NCBI RefSeq assembly: GCF_000425805.1 | Contig: NZ_AUED01000012.1 | Span: forward strand, 62,001-126,000 | Direction: 5' to 3' | Source: Pseudomonas vranovensis DSM 16006 | Lineage (GTDB): Bacteria; Pseudomonadota; Gammaproteobacteria; Pseudomonadales; Pseudomonadaceae | DNA: 64,000 nt | Part shown: in pieces, positions 54,404 through 63,390 of the stretch | Layout of the letters: the number at the start of each line of letters is the position of its first letter | Numbering within the stretch: position 1 is the first letter of the stretch | Position numbers and translations under genes: made by a program | The notes under the pieces: model-generated | Seen by the model: the letters and a program-made list of their open reading frames with translations, nothing else | What the model was told of the DNA's origin: nothing | The model's database searches: none

Positions 54404-55258
54404 ATGCCCCTCGCGCAACTGATCACCGCCCAGCAATTGGCCGAACGCCTGGAGGCGCCGGCGCTGGTGATTCTCGATTGTCGTTTTGCTCTGGAGGATA
54501 TTGATTATGGTCAGCGCAGCTACGCCGAAGGACATATCGCCGGGGCGCATTTTGCCGACCTTGAACGTGACCTCAGCGGACCGATCGTCAAGGGTGTGAC
54601 CGGGCGACATCCGCTGCCTGACCCCCTGCGCCTGGTCGAGCGCCTGCGCAGCTGGGGCATCGACAACGACAGTGAGATCGTCCTGTATGACGATGGTCCA
54701 GGTGCCTTTGCCGCCCGCGCCTGGTGGCTGCTGGCCTGGCTGGGCAAGCGTAGCGGGGTGTCCATTCTCGATGGCGGCTTGAAGGCCTGGCATGCGGCCG
54801 GTTTGCCCTTGAGCCTCGATCCGCCGGCCAGGCGTGAGGGCAGTTTCAGCGGTGAACCCGACATGAACCTGGTGATTGCCGCCGATCAGTTGGTCGAGCG
54901 CCTGGGGCAACCCGAGATGACCCTGATCGATGCCCGAGGCTTGCCGCGTTTTCGTGGTGAAGTGGAGCCGATCGATCCGGTGGCCGGGCATATTCCCGGG
55001 GCGCAGTGCGCGGCGTTTACAGATAACCTCGGCGCCGATGGTCGCTTCTTGCCGGCCGACCAGCTCAAGCAGCGCTTTGCCAAAAAAATCGGCAAGCGCT
55101 CACCGGAACAGTTGGTGGCGTATTGCGGCTCGGGCGTAACGGCGTGCCACAACCTGTTCGCCCTGGCGTTGGCGGGGTATCCGCTGGGCAAGCTGTATGC
55201 CGGGTCGTGGAGCGAGTGGATCACCAACCCGCAACGGCGGGTGGCTACGGGCGACTGA
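54404..55258 (+). CDS. sseA: 3-mercaptopyruvate sulfurtransferase / rhodanese
   Basis: 284-residue two-domain rhodanese. The N-terminal inactive domain starts with LERLEA-type sequence and LYDDGPGAFAARAWWLL, and the C-terminal domain has the active cysteine Cys241 in YCGSGVTACHNLFAL. The CGSGVT loop is characteristic of 3-mercaptopyruvate sulfurtransferases rather than thiosulfate-preferring rhodaneses. It transfers sulfur to cyanide or thiol acceptors in the cytoplasm. It starts 40 bases after the TetR gene on the same strand. Confidence 0.9.
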   Translation: MPLAQLITAQQLAERLEAPALVILDCRFALEDIDYGQRSYAEGHIAGAHFADLERDLSGPIVKGVTGRHPLPDPLRLVERLRSWGIDNDSEIVLYDDGPGAFAARAWWLLAWLGKRSGVSILDGGLKAWHAAGLPLSLDPPARREGSFSGEPDMNLVIAADQLVERLGQPEMTLIDARGLPRFRGEVEPIDPVAGHIPGAQCAAFTDNLGADGRFLPADQLKQRFAKKIGKRSPEQLVAYCGSGVTACHNLFALALAGYPLGKLYAGSWSEWITNPQRRVATGD

Positions 55259-55263
55259 AAAAT

Positions 55264-55283
55264 GGGGGCAAGCCCGCTCCCAC
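55264..55283. repeat. Single REP half-element
   Basis: GGGGCAAGCCCGCTCCCAC occurs once, without an inverted partner, between the convergent sseA and YheT-like genes. Confidence 0.7.
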
Positions 55284-56278
55284 TATAAGTTTCCCGCCAA
55301 CCACTGCGGAATCCGCCGTTCCAGGTAATACCCGGGATTTCGCAGGCTCCCATCGACAAACCCCACATGACCACCGCGCGCGTGCAGCTCGAAGGTGGTC
55401 TGTGGCGGCAATTCATTGGTCGAAGGCAGGCTGTGGCTGAACACGAACGGATCATCGCTGGAATGGATGATCAGCGTCGGCGTACGGTTTTCACCGAGAA
55501 AGTAGCGACTCGATGCTCGGCGGTAATAGTCCTTGGCATCGACAAAACCATTGAGGGGCGCCGTCACCCGGCCATCGAAATCCCAGAACGTGCGCAGGTT
55601 CTCCAGCGAGCCCAGGCGCTCCAGGGCGGCCAGGCCTTCCTGGTGGTCGTGATGTCGGAAGTGGCGTTGTTTATCTTTCACGTAGGCCAGCATGGCGCGC
55701 ATGAAATGTGCCTGATATACCTTGGAAAAGCCGAGACCGATGCGGTCGGCACAATGGTCCAGGCGGAAGGGTACCGATACCGCCACCGCCGCCTCCAACT
55801 GGCTCGCCGAGCCCACTTCCCCCAGGTGCTTGAGCAACACGTTGCCCCCCAGCGAATACCCCACGGCATACAGCGGTGCTTGCGGGCGGCTGGCGCGGAT
55901 GTGATCGATGGCCTCGGCAAGATCCTCACTGGCGCCGGAGTGGTAGCTGCGCGCAAGCAGGTTCGGCTCGCCCGAGCAGCCGCGCCAGTTCAGCGCCACG
56001 CTGGCCCAGCCACGGCCAGCCAGGGCCTGTTGCAAGCCGATGACATAGGGAGAGCTGGATGAGCCGGTCAGCCCATGCAGCACCAGCACCAGCGGCGTGG
56101 AGGTTTCGTGCGGGCCGTGCCAGTCGAGATCAAGAAAGTCGCCATCGGTGAGCCACAGCCGTTCGCGTAGACGGCTCAACGCAGCAGATTTGCGCCACAG
56201 CGGCCCCCATAGCGTCTGCATATGCGGGTTACCCAGTCCCAGGGCGGGTTTGAAGGGGCTGGACGGAGAAGGGGACAT
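55283..56278 (-). CDS. YheT-like alpha/beta hydrolase
   Basis: 331-residue hydrolase of the UPF0017 / YheT family. The segments FKPALGLGNPHMQTLWGPL, LHGLTGSSSSPYVIGLQQAL, the nucleophile elbow YAVGYSLGGNVLLKHLGE, the acid in SSDDPFVF and the histidine in HARGGHVGFVDG are all in order. Homologues are esterases of unclear cellular role. ATG 56278 removes a lengthy upstream extension that overlaps the terminator of rsmD. Cytoplasmic. Confidence 0.88.
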   Translation of the reverse strand: MSPSPSSPFKPALGLGNPHMQTLWGPLWRKSAALSRLRERLWLTDGDFLDLDWHGPHETSTPLVLVLHGLTGSSSSPYVIGLQQALAGRGWASVALNWRGCSGEPNLLARSYHSGASEDLAEAIDHIRASRPQAPLYAVGYSLGGNVLLKHLGEVGSASQLEAAVAVSVPFRLDHCADRIGLGFSKVYQAHFMRAMLAYVKDKQRHFRHHDHQEGLAALERLGSLENLRTFWDFDGRVTAPLNGFVDAKDYYRRASSRYFLGENRTPTLIIHSSDDPFVFSHSLPSTNELPPQTTFELHARGGHVGFVDGSLRNPGYYLERRIPQWLAGNL

Positions 56279-56293
56279 CGAAGGTATCTCGGC

Positions 56294-56343
56294 AAAAAAA
56301 AGGCGCAACGGTTGGTTACAAGTGTAACGTCCGTTGCGCCTTT
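56294..56343 (-). terminator. Rho-independent terminator after rsmD
   Basis: On the minus strand AAAGGCGCAACGG pairs with CCGTTGCGCC and is followed by eight T residues. It lies between the rsmD stop and the YheT-like start, separating the two transcripts. Confidence 0.88.
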
Positions 56344-56353
56344 CTGCGTTCAA

Positions 56354-56947
56354 TCAGCCGCGTTGCCAGAGCGCGTAGTACACCTGGCCGGCTTTCTTTT
56401 CCCGGTGCAGGCGCCAGTTGCCAGGCAGTTGCAGGGTCGAGGGCGGGGTTTCGCTTTCGGTGTAGATCCAGGCATTGGCAGCCAGCCAGTTGCGCTCTTC
56501 GAGCAGGGCGCAGGTGGTGGGCAGCAGTTCCTGGTGGAACGGTGGATCCAGGAACACCAGGTCGAAGGCCATTTTCGGCTCGCCCTGGAGGTAACGCTGG
56601 GCGTCGCTCTGGATCAACTGGCCACGCGGGCAGCGCAACAGCTCCAGGTTCTGCCGCAGGCTGGCGATGGCAGCCGGGTTGCTGTCCAGTGCTACCGCCT
56701 CGGATGCACCACGGGACAGCGCCTCAAGGTACAGGGCGCCGCTGCCGGCAAAGGCATCGAGCACTTTGGCGCCTTCGATATGCGGCGCGAGCCAGTTGAA
56801 CAGCGTCTCGCGCACCCGGTCCGGCGTTGGGCGCAGGCCGGGGGCGTCGGGGAAGCTCAGGCGACGGCTGCGCCATTCGCCAGCGATGATGCGCAGTTGG
56901 CCGGTGCCGTGGTGTGGCTTGGCCGATTTTGCAGATGGACTGGCCAT
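56354..56947 (-). CDS. rsmD: 16S rRNA (guanine(966)-N(2))-methyltransferase
   Basis: 197-residue methyltransferase that modifies G966 of 16S rRNA. Signatures are GQLRIIAGEWRSRRLSFPD, RPTPDRVRETLFNWL, the SAM-binding VLDAFAGSGALYLEALSRGA and the catalytic FDLVFLDPPFH. The start ATG touches the stop of the upstream M16 peptidase gene (ATTAATG-type overlap at 56947), indicating an operon M16-M16-rsmD, as in other pseudomonads. A terminator follows. Confidence 0.96.
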   Translation of the reverse strand: MASPSAKSAKPHHGTGQLRIIAGEWRSRRLSFPDAPGLRPTPDRVRETLFNWLAPHIEGAKVLDAFAGSGALYLEALSRGASEAVALDSNPAAIASLRQNLELLRCPRGQLIQSDAQRYLQGEPKMAFDLVFLDPPFHQELLPTTCALLEERNWLAANAWIYTESETPPSTLQLPGNWRLHREKKAGQVYYALWQRG

Positions 56948-58446
56948 TAATGCTCCGGTACGCCAAGCGGCTGCTCGGCGGGTTTGTCAGTGGGCGGCGG
57001 CAAAGGCTTTTGCGGCACGCTTGGGCCAGCGGTGACGATGACCATCTTGTCCGCAGCCAGGTGTTTGTTCAGGGCAGCCTTGACCTGTTCGGTGGTCAGG
57101 GCCTGGGATTGTTGCATGTAGTCTTCCAGCCAGGTCAGCGGCAGGTTGTAGAAACCGATGGCGCCCAGTTGACCGACGATGCTGGCGTTGCTGGCATTGG
57201 ACAGCGGGAAGCTGCCGGCCAGCTCACGCTTGGCGTCGTCCAGCTCCTGCTGGCTCGGGCCGGTCTTGAGGTAATCGCCGAGGATGTCCTGGACCAGCTT
57301 GAGCGTGCCTTCGCTGAGTTCGGCACGGGTCTGCAGGTTGATCATGAACGGGCCACGGACCTGCATCGGGCTGAATACCGAGTATACGCCGTAGGTCAGG
57401 CCGCGTTTTTCGCGCACTTCGCTCATCAAGCGGGTACCGAAGGTGCCGCCGCCGAGGATCTGGTTGCCCAGCGACAGCGCGGCATAGTCCGGATCGTTGC
57501 GGTCGATGCCCAGCTGGGCCAGCATCAGGTGGGTCTGCTTGGACGGGAAGTCGATGTGCGTGGTGCCAGGTTTGGGCTCGGTGGGTTGCGCCAGCTTGGC
57601 CAGCGCCGGGCCCTTGGGCAGGGCTGAAGAGACCTGTGCGGCAATGGCTTCGGCTTCGCTGCGGCTCAGGTCGCCGACCAGGGCAATGACCGCGTTGCCT
57701 GCGGTGTAGGCCTTGGCGTGGAAGGCGCGCAGTTGCTCCAGGGTGATCGGCGGGATGCTCTTGGCAGTGCCGTCGCTGGGGTGGGCGTAAGGGTGGTTGC
57801 CGTACAGGCGCTCGAACAGCGCGATGCTGGCCAGCTTGCCCGGGTTCTGCTTCTGGTACTCGAAGCCTGCCTGCATCTGGTTCTTGATGCGTTCGAGGGC
57901 ATCCTGCGGGAAGGTCGGTTTGCCGACGACCTCGGCGAACAGCTTCAGCGCCGGTTCGCGTTTGTCTGTCGCGCTCAGGCTGCGCAGGGTGGCCACGGCC
58001 ATGTCGCGGTATGCGCCGTTGCCAAAGTCTGCGCCCAGGCCCTCGAAGCCTTCGGCAATGGCAGTCACGTCTTTACCGGCAACCCCCTCGTTGAGCATGG
58101 CGTTGGTCAGGGTCGCCAGGCCTGGGGCGTCGCCATCCTGGCTGCTGCCGGCGGCGAAGGTCAGGCGCAGGTCGAACATCGGCAGCTCGCGGGCTTCGAC
58201 GAACAGTACCTTGGCGCCTTCGGTGGTGTTCCAGGTCTGGATGTTCAACTGACGGCGGCTGGGAGCCTTGCCGTCCAGTTCGGCCAGGGTCTGCAGGGTG
58301 TTGGCCGGCTTGGCGGCGGTGCTGCCCGCAGGTTGCGCGGCGTTGTCCGACTGGGCGGGCTTGGCCAGGAAGAACGCCACGGCGCCAACCAGCACCAGGA
58401 CGCCGAGGCCGATCAGGGTGTAGCGGGGTGCGCTGCGATCACTCAT
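56947..58446 (-). CDS. M16 family peptidase-like protein, zinc site lost
   Basis: 499-residue membrane-anchored M16 protein: one transmembrane helix (about residues 10-28), a spacer, and two M16 domains. At the place of the zinc motif HxxEH it has LTNAMLNEGVAG, so it cannot bind zinc in the usual way. The C-terminal part retains the R/Y type motif SEVREKRGLTYGVYSVF used for substrate binding in the non-catalytic half of heterodimeric M16 peptidases. Starts at ATG 58446, overlapping the end of the preceding active subunit gene by eight bases. Confidence 0.9.
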   Translation of the reverse strand: MSDRSAPRYTLIGLGVLVLVGAVAFFLAKPAQSDNAAQPAGSTAAKPANTLQTLAELDGKAPSRRQLNIQTWNTTEGAKVLFVEARELPMFDLRLTFAAGSSQDGDAPGLATLTNAMLNEGVAGKDVTAIAEGFEGLGADFGNGAYRDMAVATLRSLSATDKREPALKLFAEVVGKPTFPQDALERIKNQMQAGFEYQKQNPGKLASIALFERLYGNHPYAHPSDGTAKSIPPITLEQLRAFHAKAYTAGNAVIALVGDLSRSEAEAIAAQVSSALPKGPALAKLAQPTEPKPGTTHIDFPSKQTHLMLAQLGIDRNDPDYAALSLGNQILGGGTFGTRLMSEVREKRGLTYGVYSVFSPMQVRGPFMINLQTRAELSEGTLKLVQDILGDYLKTGPSQQELDDAKRELAGSFPLSNASNASIVGQLGAIGFYNLPLTWLEDYMQQSQALTTEQVKAALNKHLAADKMVIVTAGPSVPQKPLPPPTDKPAEQPLGVPEH

Positions 58447-59794
58447 GAGCGGTCTCCTCGGGCAGTACGTGTGCAACGCTCAGGCGTTCACGGGTGAAGT
58501 AGGTGCGCGCAGCGTTCTGGATGTCGGCCGGGGTCACGCTTTTGAGTTCGTCGAGTTCACTGTCGATCAGCTTCCACGACAGGCCGACGGTTTCCAGCAT
58601 GCCGATGGCCGTGGCCTGGCTGCTGATGGAGTCGCGGTCGTAGACCAGCCCCGCGATCACTTGGGCGCGCACGCGTTCAAGTTCTTCAGCGGTTGGTGGG
58701 GTAGTCTTGAGTTCGTCGAGCAGTTTCCAGATACCGGTTTCAACCTCGGCCAGGGTCTTGTTCTTCTGCTGGTTCGGCGTGGCCGAGATCAGGAACAGGC
58801 TGTCGCCGCGGGTGAACGGGTTGTAATTGGACGAGGCGCCGGAGACCAGCTCCTGGCCGCGTTCCAGCCGGCTCGGCAGGCGAGCGCTGTAGCCGCCGTC
58901 CAGCAGGGCCGAGATCAGGCGCAGGGCATGCACGGTGCGCGGTTCCTTGGCGGTGGCCAGGCCCGGGACGTTGAAACCGTAGATAAGGCTCGGCAGTTGG
59001 GTGCGTACATGCAGGGTGGTTTCGCGCAGACCCGGCTCGGCCAGTTCCAATGGCAGCTTGGCTGGTGGGATCGCACGCTTGGCAATCGGACCGAAGAAGC
59101 GCTGGGCAAGGCCCTTGACCTCGTCGGCGGTGACGTCACCAACGACCACCAGCGTAGCGTTGTTCGGTGCATACCAGGATTCGTACCAGTGACGCAGCTC
59201 CTCGACCTTCATGCGGTCCAGGTCGGCCATCCAGCCGATGGTCGGGGTGCGGTAGCTGCTGGCGGGGAAGGCCATGGCGCTGAACAGTTCGAACGCCTTG
59301 GCGCTGGGCTGGTCATCGGTGCGCAGGCGGCGCTCCTCCTTGATGACCTCGATTTCGCGGCTGAACTCGTCGGCCGGCAGGCGCAGGCTGGCCATGCGGT
59401 CTGCTTCTAGCTCGAGGGCGACGGGCAGGCGGTCGCGGGCCAGCACCTGGTAGTAGGCGGTGTAGTCGTCGCTGGTGAATGCGTTCTCTTCAGCGCCCAG
59501 GTCACGCAGGATGCGCGAGGCTTCGCCGGGGCCGAGCTTCTCGCTGCCCTTGAACATCATGTGTTCCAGGGCATGGGAAAGACCGGTCTGGCCCGGGGAT
59601 TCGTAGGTGGAGCCGACCTTGTACCAGATTTGCGAAACCACCACCGGCGCTCGGTGGTCCTCGCGCACGACCACTTTCAGGCCGTTGTCGAGAATGAACT
59701 CATGAGTAGGTTGCGGATCGGCGGCAAAGGCGGCGAGCGGCAGAAAAACTGTGCTGAGCAACAGGCCAGCGGCGCGGCGGGCTAGAGCATTCAT
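58439..59794 (-). CDS. M16 family zinc metallopeptidase, catalytic subunit
   Basis: 451-residue exported peptidase with a signal peptide (MNALARRAAGLLLSTVFLPL onward) and the inverted zinc motif HALEHMMFKGSE (HxxEH), with the distal glutamate in LELEADRMAS. It probably forms a heterodimer with the following M16 protein and degrades peptides in the periplasm. The two genes overlap by eight bases. ftsY diverges upstream with a 230-base gap that has no other feature I can identify. Confidence 0.93.
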   Translation of the reverse strand: MNALARRAAGLLLSTVFLPLAAFAADPQPTHEFILDNGLKVVVREDHRAPVVVSQIWYKVGSTYESPGQTGLSHALEHMMFKGSEKLGPGEASRILRDLGAEENAFTSDDYTAYYQVLARDRLPVALELEADRMASLRLPADEFSREIEVIKEERRLRTDDQPSAKAFELFSAMAFPASSYRTPTIGWMADLDRMKVEELRHWYESWYAPNNATLVVVGDVTADEVKGLAQRFFGPIAKRAIPPAKLPLELAEPGLRETTLHVRTQLPSLIYGFNVPGLATAKEPRTVHALRLISALLDGGYSARLPSRLERGQELVSGASSNYNPFTRGDSLFLISATPNQQKNKTLAEVETGIWKLLDELKTTPPTAEELERVRAQVIAGLVYDRDSISSQATAIGMLETVGLSWKLIDSELDELKSVTPADIQNAARTYFTRERLSVAHVLPEETAHE

Positions 59795-60024
59795 ACGTTG
59801 TTTAACCTGTAGGGCTACCCGCGTGGTCTTAGCGTCAGCGGGCTAGGAGGTGCTAGGATACTGATCCGGTTGCCTGACGACCATGCCTGTCGTGGATCTG
59901 ACCCACAGGCCTCAAGACAAAATGTTGCGCATGAACGAGCCGGAATAAAAGTAGTCTGTTCTGCGTTAAAAGTATTTTCGAGGCGCCGCAGTGGCGCATC
60001 GCTACCCTGAGATAGCCGTCTTCC

Positions 60025-61584
60025 ATGTTTGGTTCCAACGACGACAAAAAGACGCCGGCCGCGGCCGGTGAAAAGAAAGGCCTGTTCGGCTGGCTGCGCA
60101 GAAAGCCGCAGCAACCCGTTGCCGAGCAGCCACAAGCCCCTGAGCCGACCGAACCGGAGCAGCCTGCAGCGCTGACCGCCGAGGTGCCGGCTGCGGATGT
60201 TCCGGCAGCGGTTACGCCGGCACCGGCACCAGCGCCTGTTGCAGCTGCGGAGCCTGCGCCAGAGCCAGCTCCCGCCGTGCCGCCGGTTGTTGCCTTCGAG
60301 GCCCCGCCCACGCCGCCCGCCGGCCTGGTTCTGCCGGTGCCTGAAGAGCCGGTTGCATTGGTGGCCGATCTTGAGCCTCACTCGCCTCCGCCCATCCCGG
60401 AACGCCCGGCACCTGTCGCGGCTGTTGTAACCGAGCCTGCGCCGGTTGTCGTTGCCCAGGCTGAACCCGTTGCCACTCCGGTCATTACCCCCGAGCCTGT
60501 AGCGCCTGTAGCGCCTGTAGCGCCTGTAGCGCCTGTAGCGCCTGTAGCGCCTGTAGCGCCTGTAGCGCCTGTTGTCCCGGTTGCTACCGTTGTGCCGGTG
60601 GTAGAGGCCGAGCCGGTCGAGGTGCCTGAGCCTGCCCGCAATGAAGAGAGCAAGGGCGGTTTCTTCGCCCGCCTCAAGCAGGGCCTTTCAAAGACCAGCG
60701 CCAGTATCGGCGAGGGCATGGCAAGCCTGTTCCTGGGCAAGAAAGCCATTGATGACGACCTGCTCGACGAAATCGAAACCCGCCTGCTGACCGCCGATGT
60801 GGGCGTCGAGGCCACCTCGGTGATCGTCCAGAGCCTGACCCAGAAGGTCGCGCGCAAGCAGCTCGCCGACAGCGATGCCCTGTACAAGTCCTTGCAAGGT
60901 GAACTGGCCGATCTGCTCAAGCCGGTCGAGCAGCCCTTGCGCATCCAGGCCCAGGCCAAGCCTTTCGTGATCCTGGTGGTCGGCGTCAACGGCGCCGGCA
61001 AGACCACCACCATCGGCAAGCTGGCGAAAAAGCTCCAGCTCGAAGGCAAGAAGGTCATGCTGGCCGCCGGTGACACCTTCCGTGCCGCCGCGGTCGAGCA
61101 GTTGCAGGTGTGGGGCGAGCGCAACCAGATCCCGGTGATCGCCCAGCACACCGGTGCCGATTCCGCCTCGGTGATCTTCGACGCCGTCCAGGCGGCCAAG
61201 GCCCGCGGTATTGATGTGCTGATCGCCGATACCGCCGGTCGCCTGCACACCAAAGACAACCTGATGGAAGAGCTGAAGAAAGTCCGTCGCGTCATCGGCA
61301 AGCTCGATGCCGACGCACCGCACGAAGTCCTGCTGGTGCTGGACGCCGGCACTGGCCAGAACGCCATCAACCAGGCCAAGCACTTCAACCAGAGCGTCGA
61401 GCTGACAGGCCTTGCCCTGACCAAGCTCGATGGCACTGCCAAGGGCGGGGTGATCTTCGCCCTGGCCAAGCAGTTCGGCCTGCCGATCCGCTATATTGGC
61501 GTGGGCGAAGGCATCGACGATCTGCGCACCTTCGAAGCCGAACCCTTCGTGAAAGCACTGTTTGCCGAGCGGGAGCATCCATGA
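60025..61584 (+). CDS. ftsY: Signal recognition particle receptor FtsY
   Basis: 519-residue GTPase that docks SRP-ribosome complexes at the membrane. The N-terminal about 200 residues are acidic and proline/alanine-rich and vary between species; the NG domain follows with [16 protein letters not shown] (G1), DTAGR (G3) and [10 protein letters not shown] (G4). Within the N-terminal region a 9-base unit GCGCCTGTA is repeated in tandem (residues 160-180, APV seven times). The length is a little above E. coli FtsY (497). ftsE begins before the ftsY stop, so ftsYEX form an operon. Confidence 0.97.
   Translation: MFGSNDDKKTPAAAGEKKGLFGWLRRKPQQPVAEQPQAPEPTEPEQPAALTAEVPAADVPAAVTPAPAPAPVAAAEPAPEPAPAVPPVVAFEAPPTPPAGLVLPVPEEPVALVADLEPHSPPPIPERPAPVAAVVTEPAPVVVAQAEPVATPVITPEPVAPVAPVAPVAPVAPVAPVAPVAPVVPVATVVPVVEAEPVEVPEPARNEESKGGFFARLKQGLSKTSASIGEGMASLFLGKKAIDDDLLDEIETRLLTADVGVEATSVIVQSLTQKVARKQLADSDALYKSLQGELADLLKPVEQPLRIQAQAKPFVILVVGVNGAGKTTTIGKLAKKLQLEGKKVMLAAGDTFRAAAVEQLQVWGERNQIPVIAQHTGADSASVIFDAVQAAKARGIDVLIADTAGRLHTKDNLMEELKKVRRVIGKLDADAPHEVLLVLDAGTGQNAINQAKHFNQSVELTGLALTKLDGTAKGGVIFALAKQFGLPIRYIGVGEGIDDLRTFEAEPFVKALFAEREHP
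60502..60564 (+). repeat. Tandem 9-base repeat in ftsY (7 units)
   Basis: GCGCCTGTA repeated six times plus a seventh GCGCCTGTT, encoding Ala-Pro-Val seven times. Near-perfect identity between units suggests recent expansion by slippage; the reading frame is kept because the unit is a multiple of three. Confidence 0.95.
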
Positions 61585-62252
61585 TTCGATTCGAACAGGT
61601 CGCCAAGCGCTACCCCAATGGCCACGTAGGCCTGCATGAGTTGAGTTTTCGGGTGCGTCGGGGCGAATTCCTGTTCGTCACCGGCCATTCCGGCGCGGGC
61701 AAGAGCACCTTGCTGCGCCTGTTGCTGGCCATGGAGCGACCGACCAGCGGCAAGCTGCTGTTGGCCGGGCAGGACCTGGGGCAGATCAGCACCGCGCAGA
61801 TCCCCTTCCTGCGCCGCCAGATCGGCGTCGTGTTCCAGAACCACCAGTTGTTATTCGACCGCACCGTATTCAACAACGTCGCCCTGCCACTGCAGATCCT
61901 TGGCCTGTCCAAGGTCGAAATTGCCAAGCGGGTCGATTCGGCGCTGGAGCGCGTGGCCTTGTCGGACAAGGCCGAGCTGTTCCCGGGCGACCTGTCCACA
62001 GGCCAGCAACAGCGTGTCGGTATCGCCCGCGCCATCGTCCACCGCCCGGCTCTGCTGTTGGCGGACGAACCCACCGGTAACCTCGACCCGCGCCTGGCCG
62101 CGGAAATCATGGGTGTATTCGAAGATATCAACCGCCTGGGCACCAGCGTGCTGATCGCCAGTCATGACCTGGCACTGATCGCGCGCATGCGCCATCGCAT
62201 GCTGACCTTGCAGCGCGGCCGCTTGATCGGCGACGGGGAGGCCGGGCAATGA
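61581..62252 (+). CDS. ftsE: Cell division ATP-binding protein FtsE
   Basis: 223-residue ATPase of the FtsEX complex, which couples ATP use to activation of peptidoglycan hydrolysis at the septum. Walker A GHSGAGKSTLLRLLL, signature LSTGQQQRVGIARA and Walker B LLLADEPTGNLD are complete. The start overlaps the ftsY stop by four bases, and the end overlaps ftsX by four. Confidence 0.97.
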   Translation: MIRFEQVAKRYPNGHVGLHELSFRVRRGEFLFVTGHSGAGKSTLLRLLLAMERPTSGKLLLAGQDLGQISTAQIPFLRRQIGVVFQNHQLLFDRTVFNNVALPLQILGLSKVEIAKRVDSALERVALSDKAELFPGDLSTGQQQRVGIARAIVHRPALLLADEPTGNLDPRLAAEIMGVFEDINRLGTSVLIASHDLALIARMRHRMLTLQRGRLIGDGEAGQ

Positions 62253-63277
62253 GTGCAACACGTAGTCCCAAGGTTTCCGAGCGGGTAGCGCCCAAGGCCG
62301 CTGATCCACAGCCGGAAAAGAAAAAGCGCGACAGCCATGACGATGATGGTCCTGACTTTCGCACCCTGCTGCACGCCTGGCTGGAAAGCCACCGCTCAAG
62401 CCTGATGGACAGCCTGCGCCGCCTGGGCAAGCAGCCCATCGGCAGCTTCTTTACCTGCCTGGTGATGGCCGTGGCCCTGAGCCTGCCCATGGGCTTGTCG
62501 CTGCTGTTGAGCAACGTCGAACGGCTGGGCGGTTCCTGGCAGCGCGCGGCGCAGATATCCCTCTATCTCAAGCTTGACGCCAGCACCGCTGATGGCGAGG
62601 CCCTGCGTGAGCAGATCAAGGGCCTGCCCGGCGTGGCCGAGGCCGAGTACGTCAGCCGCGAGAAAGCACTGGAAGAGTTCCAGCAGCAGTCCGGCCTGGG
62701 CGATGCGCTGCGGGAACTGCCTGAAAACCCGTTGCCCGGTGTGGTCGTGGTGACCCCGGCCGAAGTCGACAAACCTGCCCTTGAAGCCTTGCGCCAGCGC
62801 CTTGCGGAACTGCCCAAGGTCGATGTGGCGCAACTGGACCTGCTCTGGGTCGAACGCCTGGCGGCCATCCTCAAACTGGGCGACCGCTTTGTCTTCGGTC
62901 TGACGGTCTTGCTGGTTTCGGCACTGCTTTTGGTAATTGGTAACACAATTCGCCTGCACATCGAGAACCGCCGTACCGAGATCGAGGTGATCAAGCTTGT
63001 AGGCGGCACAGACAGCTATGTTCGCCGACCTTTCCTGTACATGGGTGCCTTGTATGGCCTGGGTGCGGGGGTATTGGCCTGGGGAGTACTCGCGTTTGGC
63101 CTTGACTGGCTCAACGACGCGGTTATCGGGCTTTCCGACCTGTATGGCAGTGATTTTTCCCTGGCCGGTGTGCCATCTGCCGATGGTCTGTCGCTCTTGC
63201 TTGGTGCGGTACTGTTAGGGTATATCGGTGCTTGGATTGCGGTCGCCCGCCACCTGAGCGAGCTTGCACCGCGATAG
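62249..63277 (+). CDS. ftsX: Cell division protein FtsX
   Basis: 342-residue inner-membrane partner of FtsE. A charged cytoplasmic N-terminus (residues 1-60) leads to the first transmembrane helix (about 70-90, TCLVMAVALSLPMGLSLLLS), a periplasmic loop with AEYVSREKALEEFQQ and PGVVVVTPAEVDKPALEALR, and three further helices, as in the FtsX/MacB fold. Starts at ATG 62249 within the end of ftsE. The cell-division gene trio is followed by rpoH, as in many gamma-proteobacteria. Confidence 0.96.
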   Translation: MSATRSPKVSERVAPKAADPQPEKKKRDSHDDDGPDFRTLLHAWLESHRSSLMDSLRRLGKQPIGSFFTCLVMAVALSLPMGLSLLLSNVERLGGSWQRAAQISLYLKLDASTADGEALREQIKGLPGVAEAEYVSREKALEEFQQQSGLGDALRELPENPLPGVVVVTPAEVDKPALEALRQRLAELPKVDVAQLDLLWVERLAAILKLGDRFVFGLTVLLVSALLLVIGNTIRLHIENRRTEIEVIKLVGGTDSYVRRPFLYMGALYGLGAGVLAWGVLAFGLDWLNDAVIGLSDLYGSDFSLAGVPSADGLSLLLGAVLLGYIGAWIAVARHLSELAPR

Positions 63278-63314
63278 TGTCTTTTTGCTGCTATTGACTC
63301 TTTTCATTTTTAGG

Positions 63315-63340
63315 GAACTTGTTTCGCGGTTTCCGGTCAA
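63315..63340 (+). promoter_or_regulatory. Candidate AlgU (sigma-22/E)-type promoter upstream of rpoH
   Basis: GAACTT (63315-63320) and TCAA (63337-63340) with a 16-base spacer match the AlgU-type -35 and a partial -10 (TCTGA-like). An rpoH promoter of this type has been described in P. aeruginosa. A TTGACT at 63294 could belong to a housekeeping promoter, though no clear -10 follows. Confidence 0.5.
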
Positions 63341-63390
63341 TGTTGGCAGTGCCTGAGGGCACGAGTTTAGTGAGTCGGAGGTTTTTTCGT

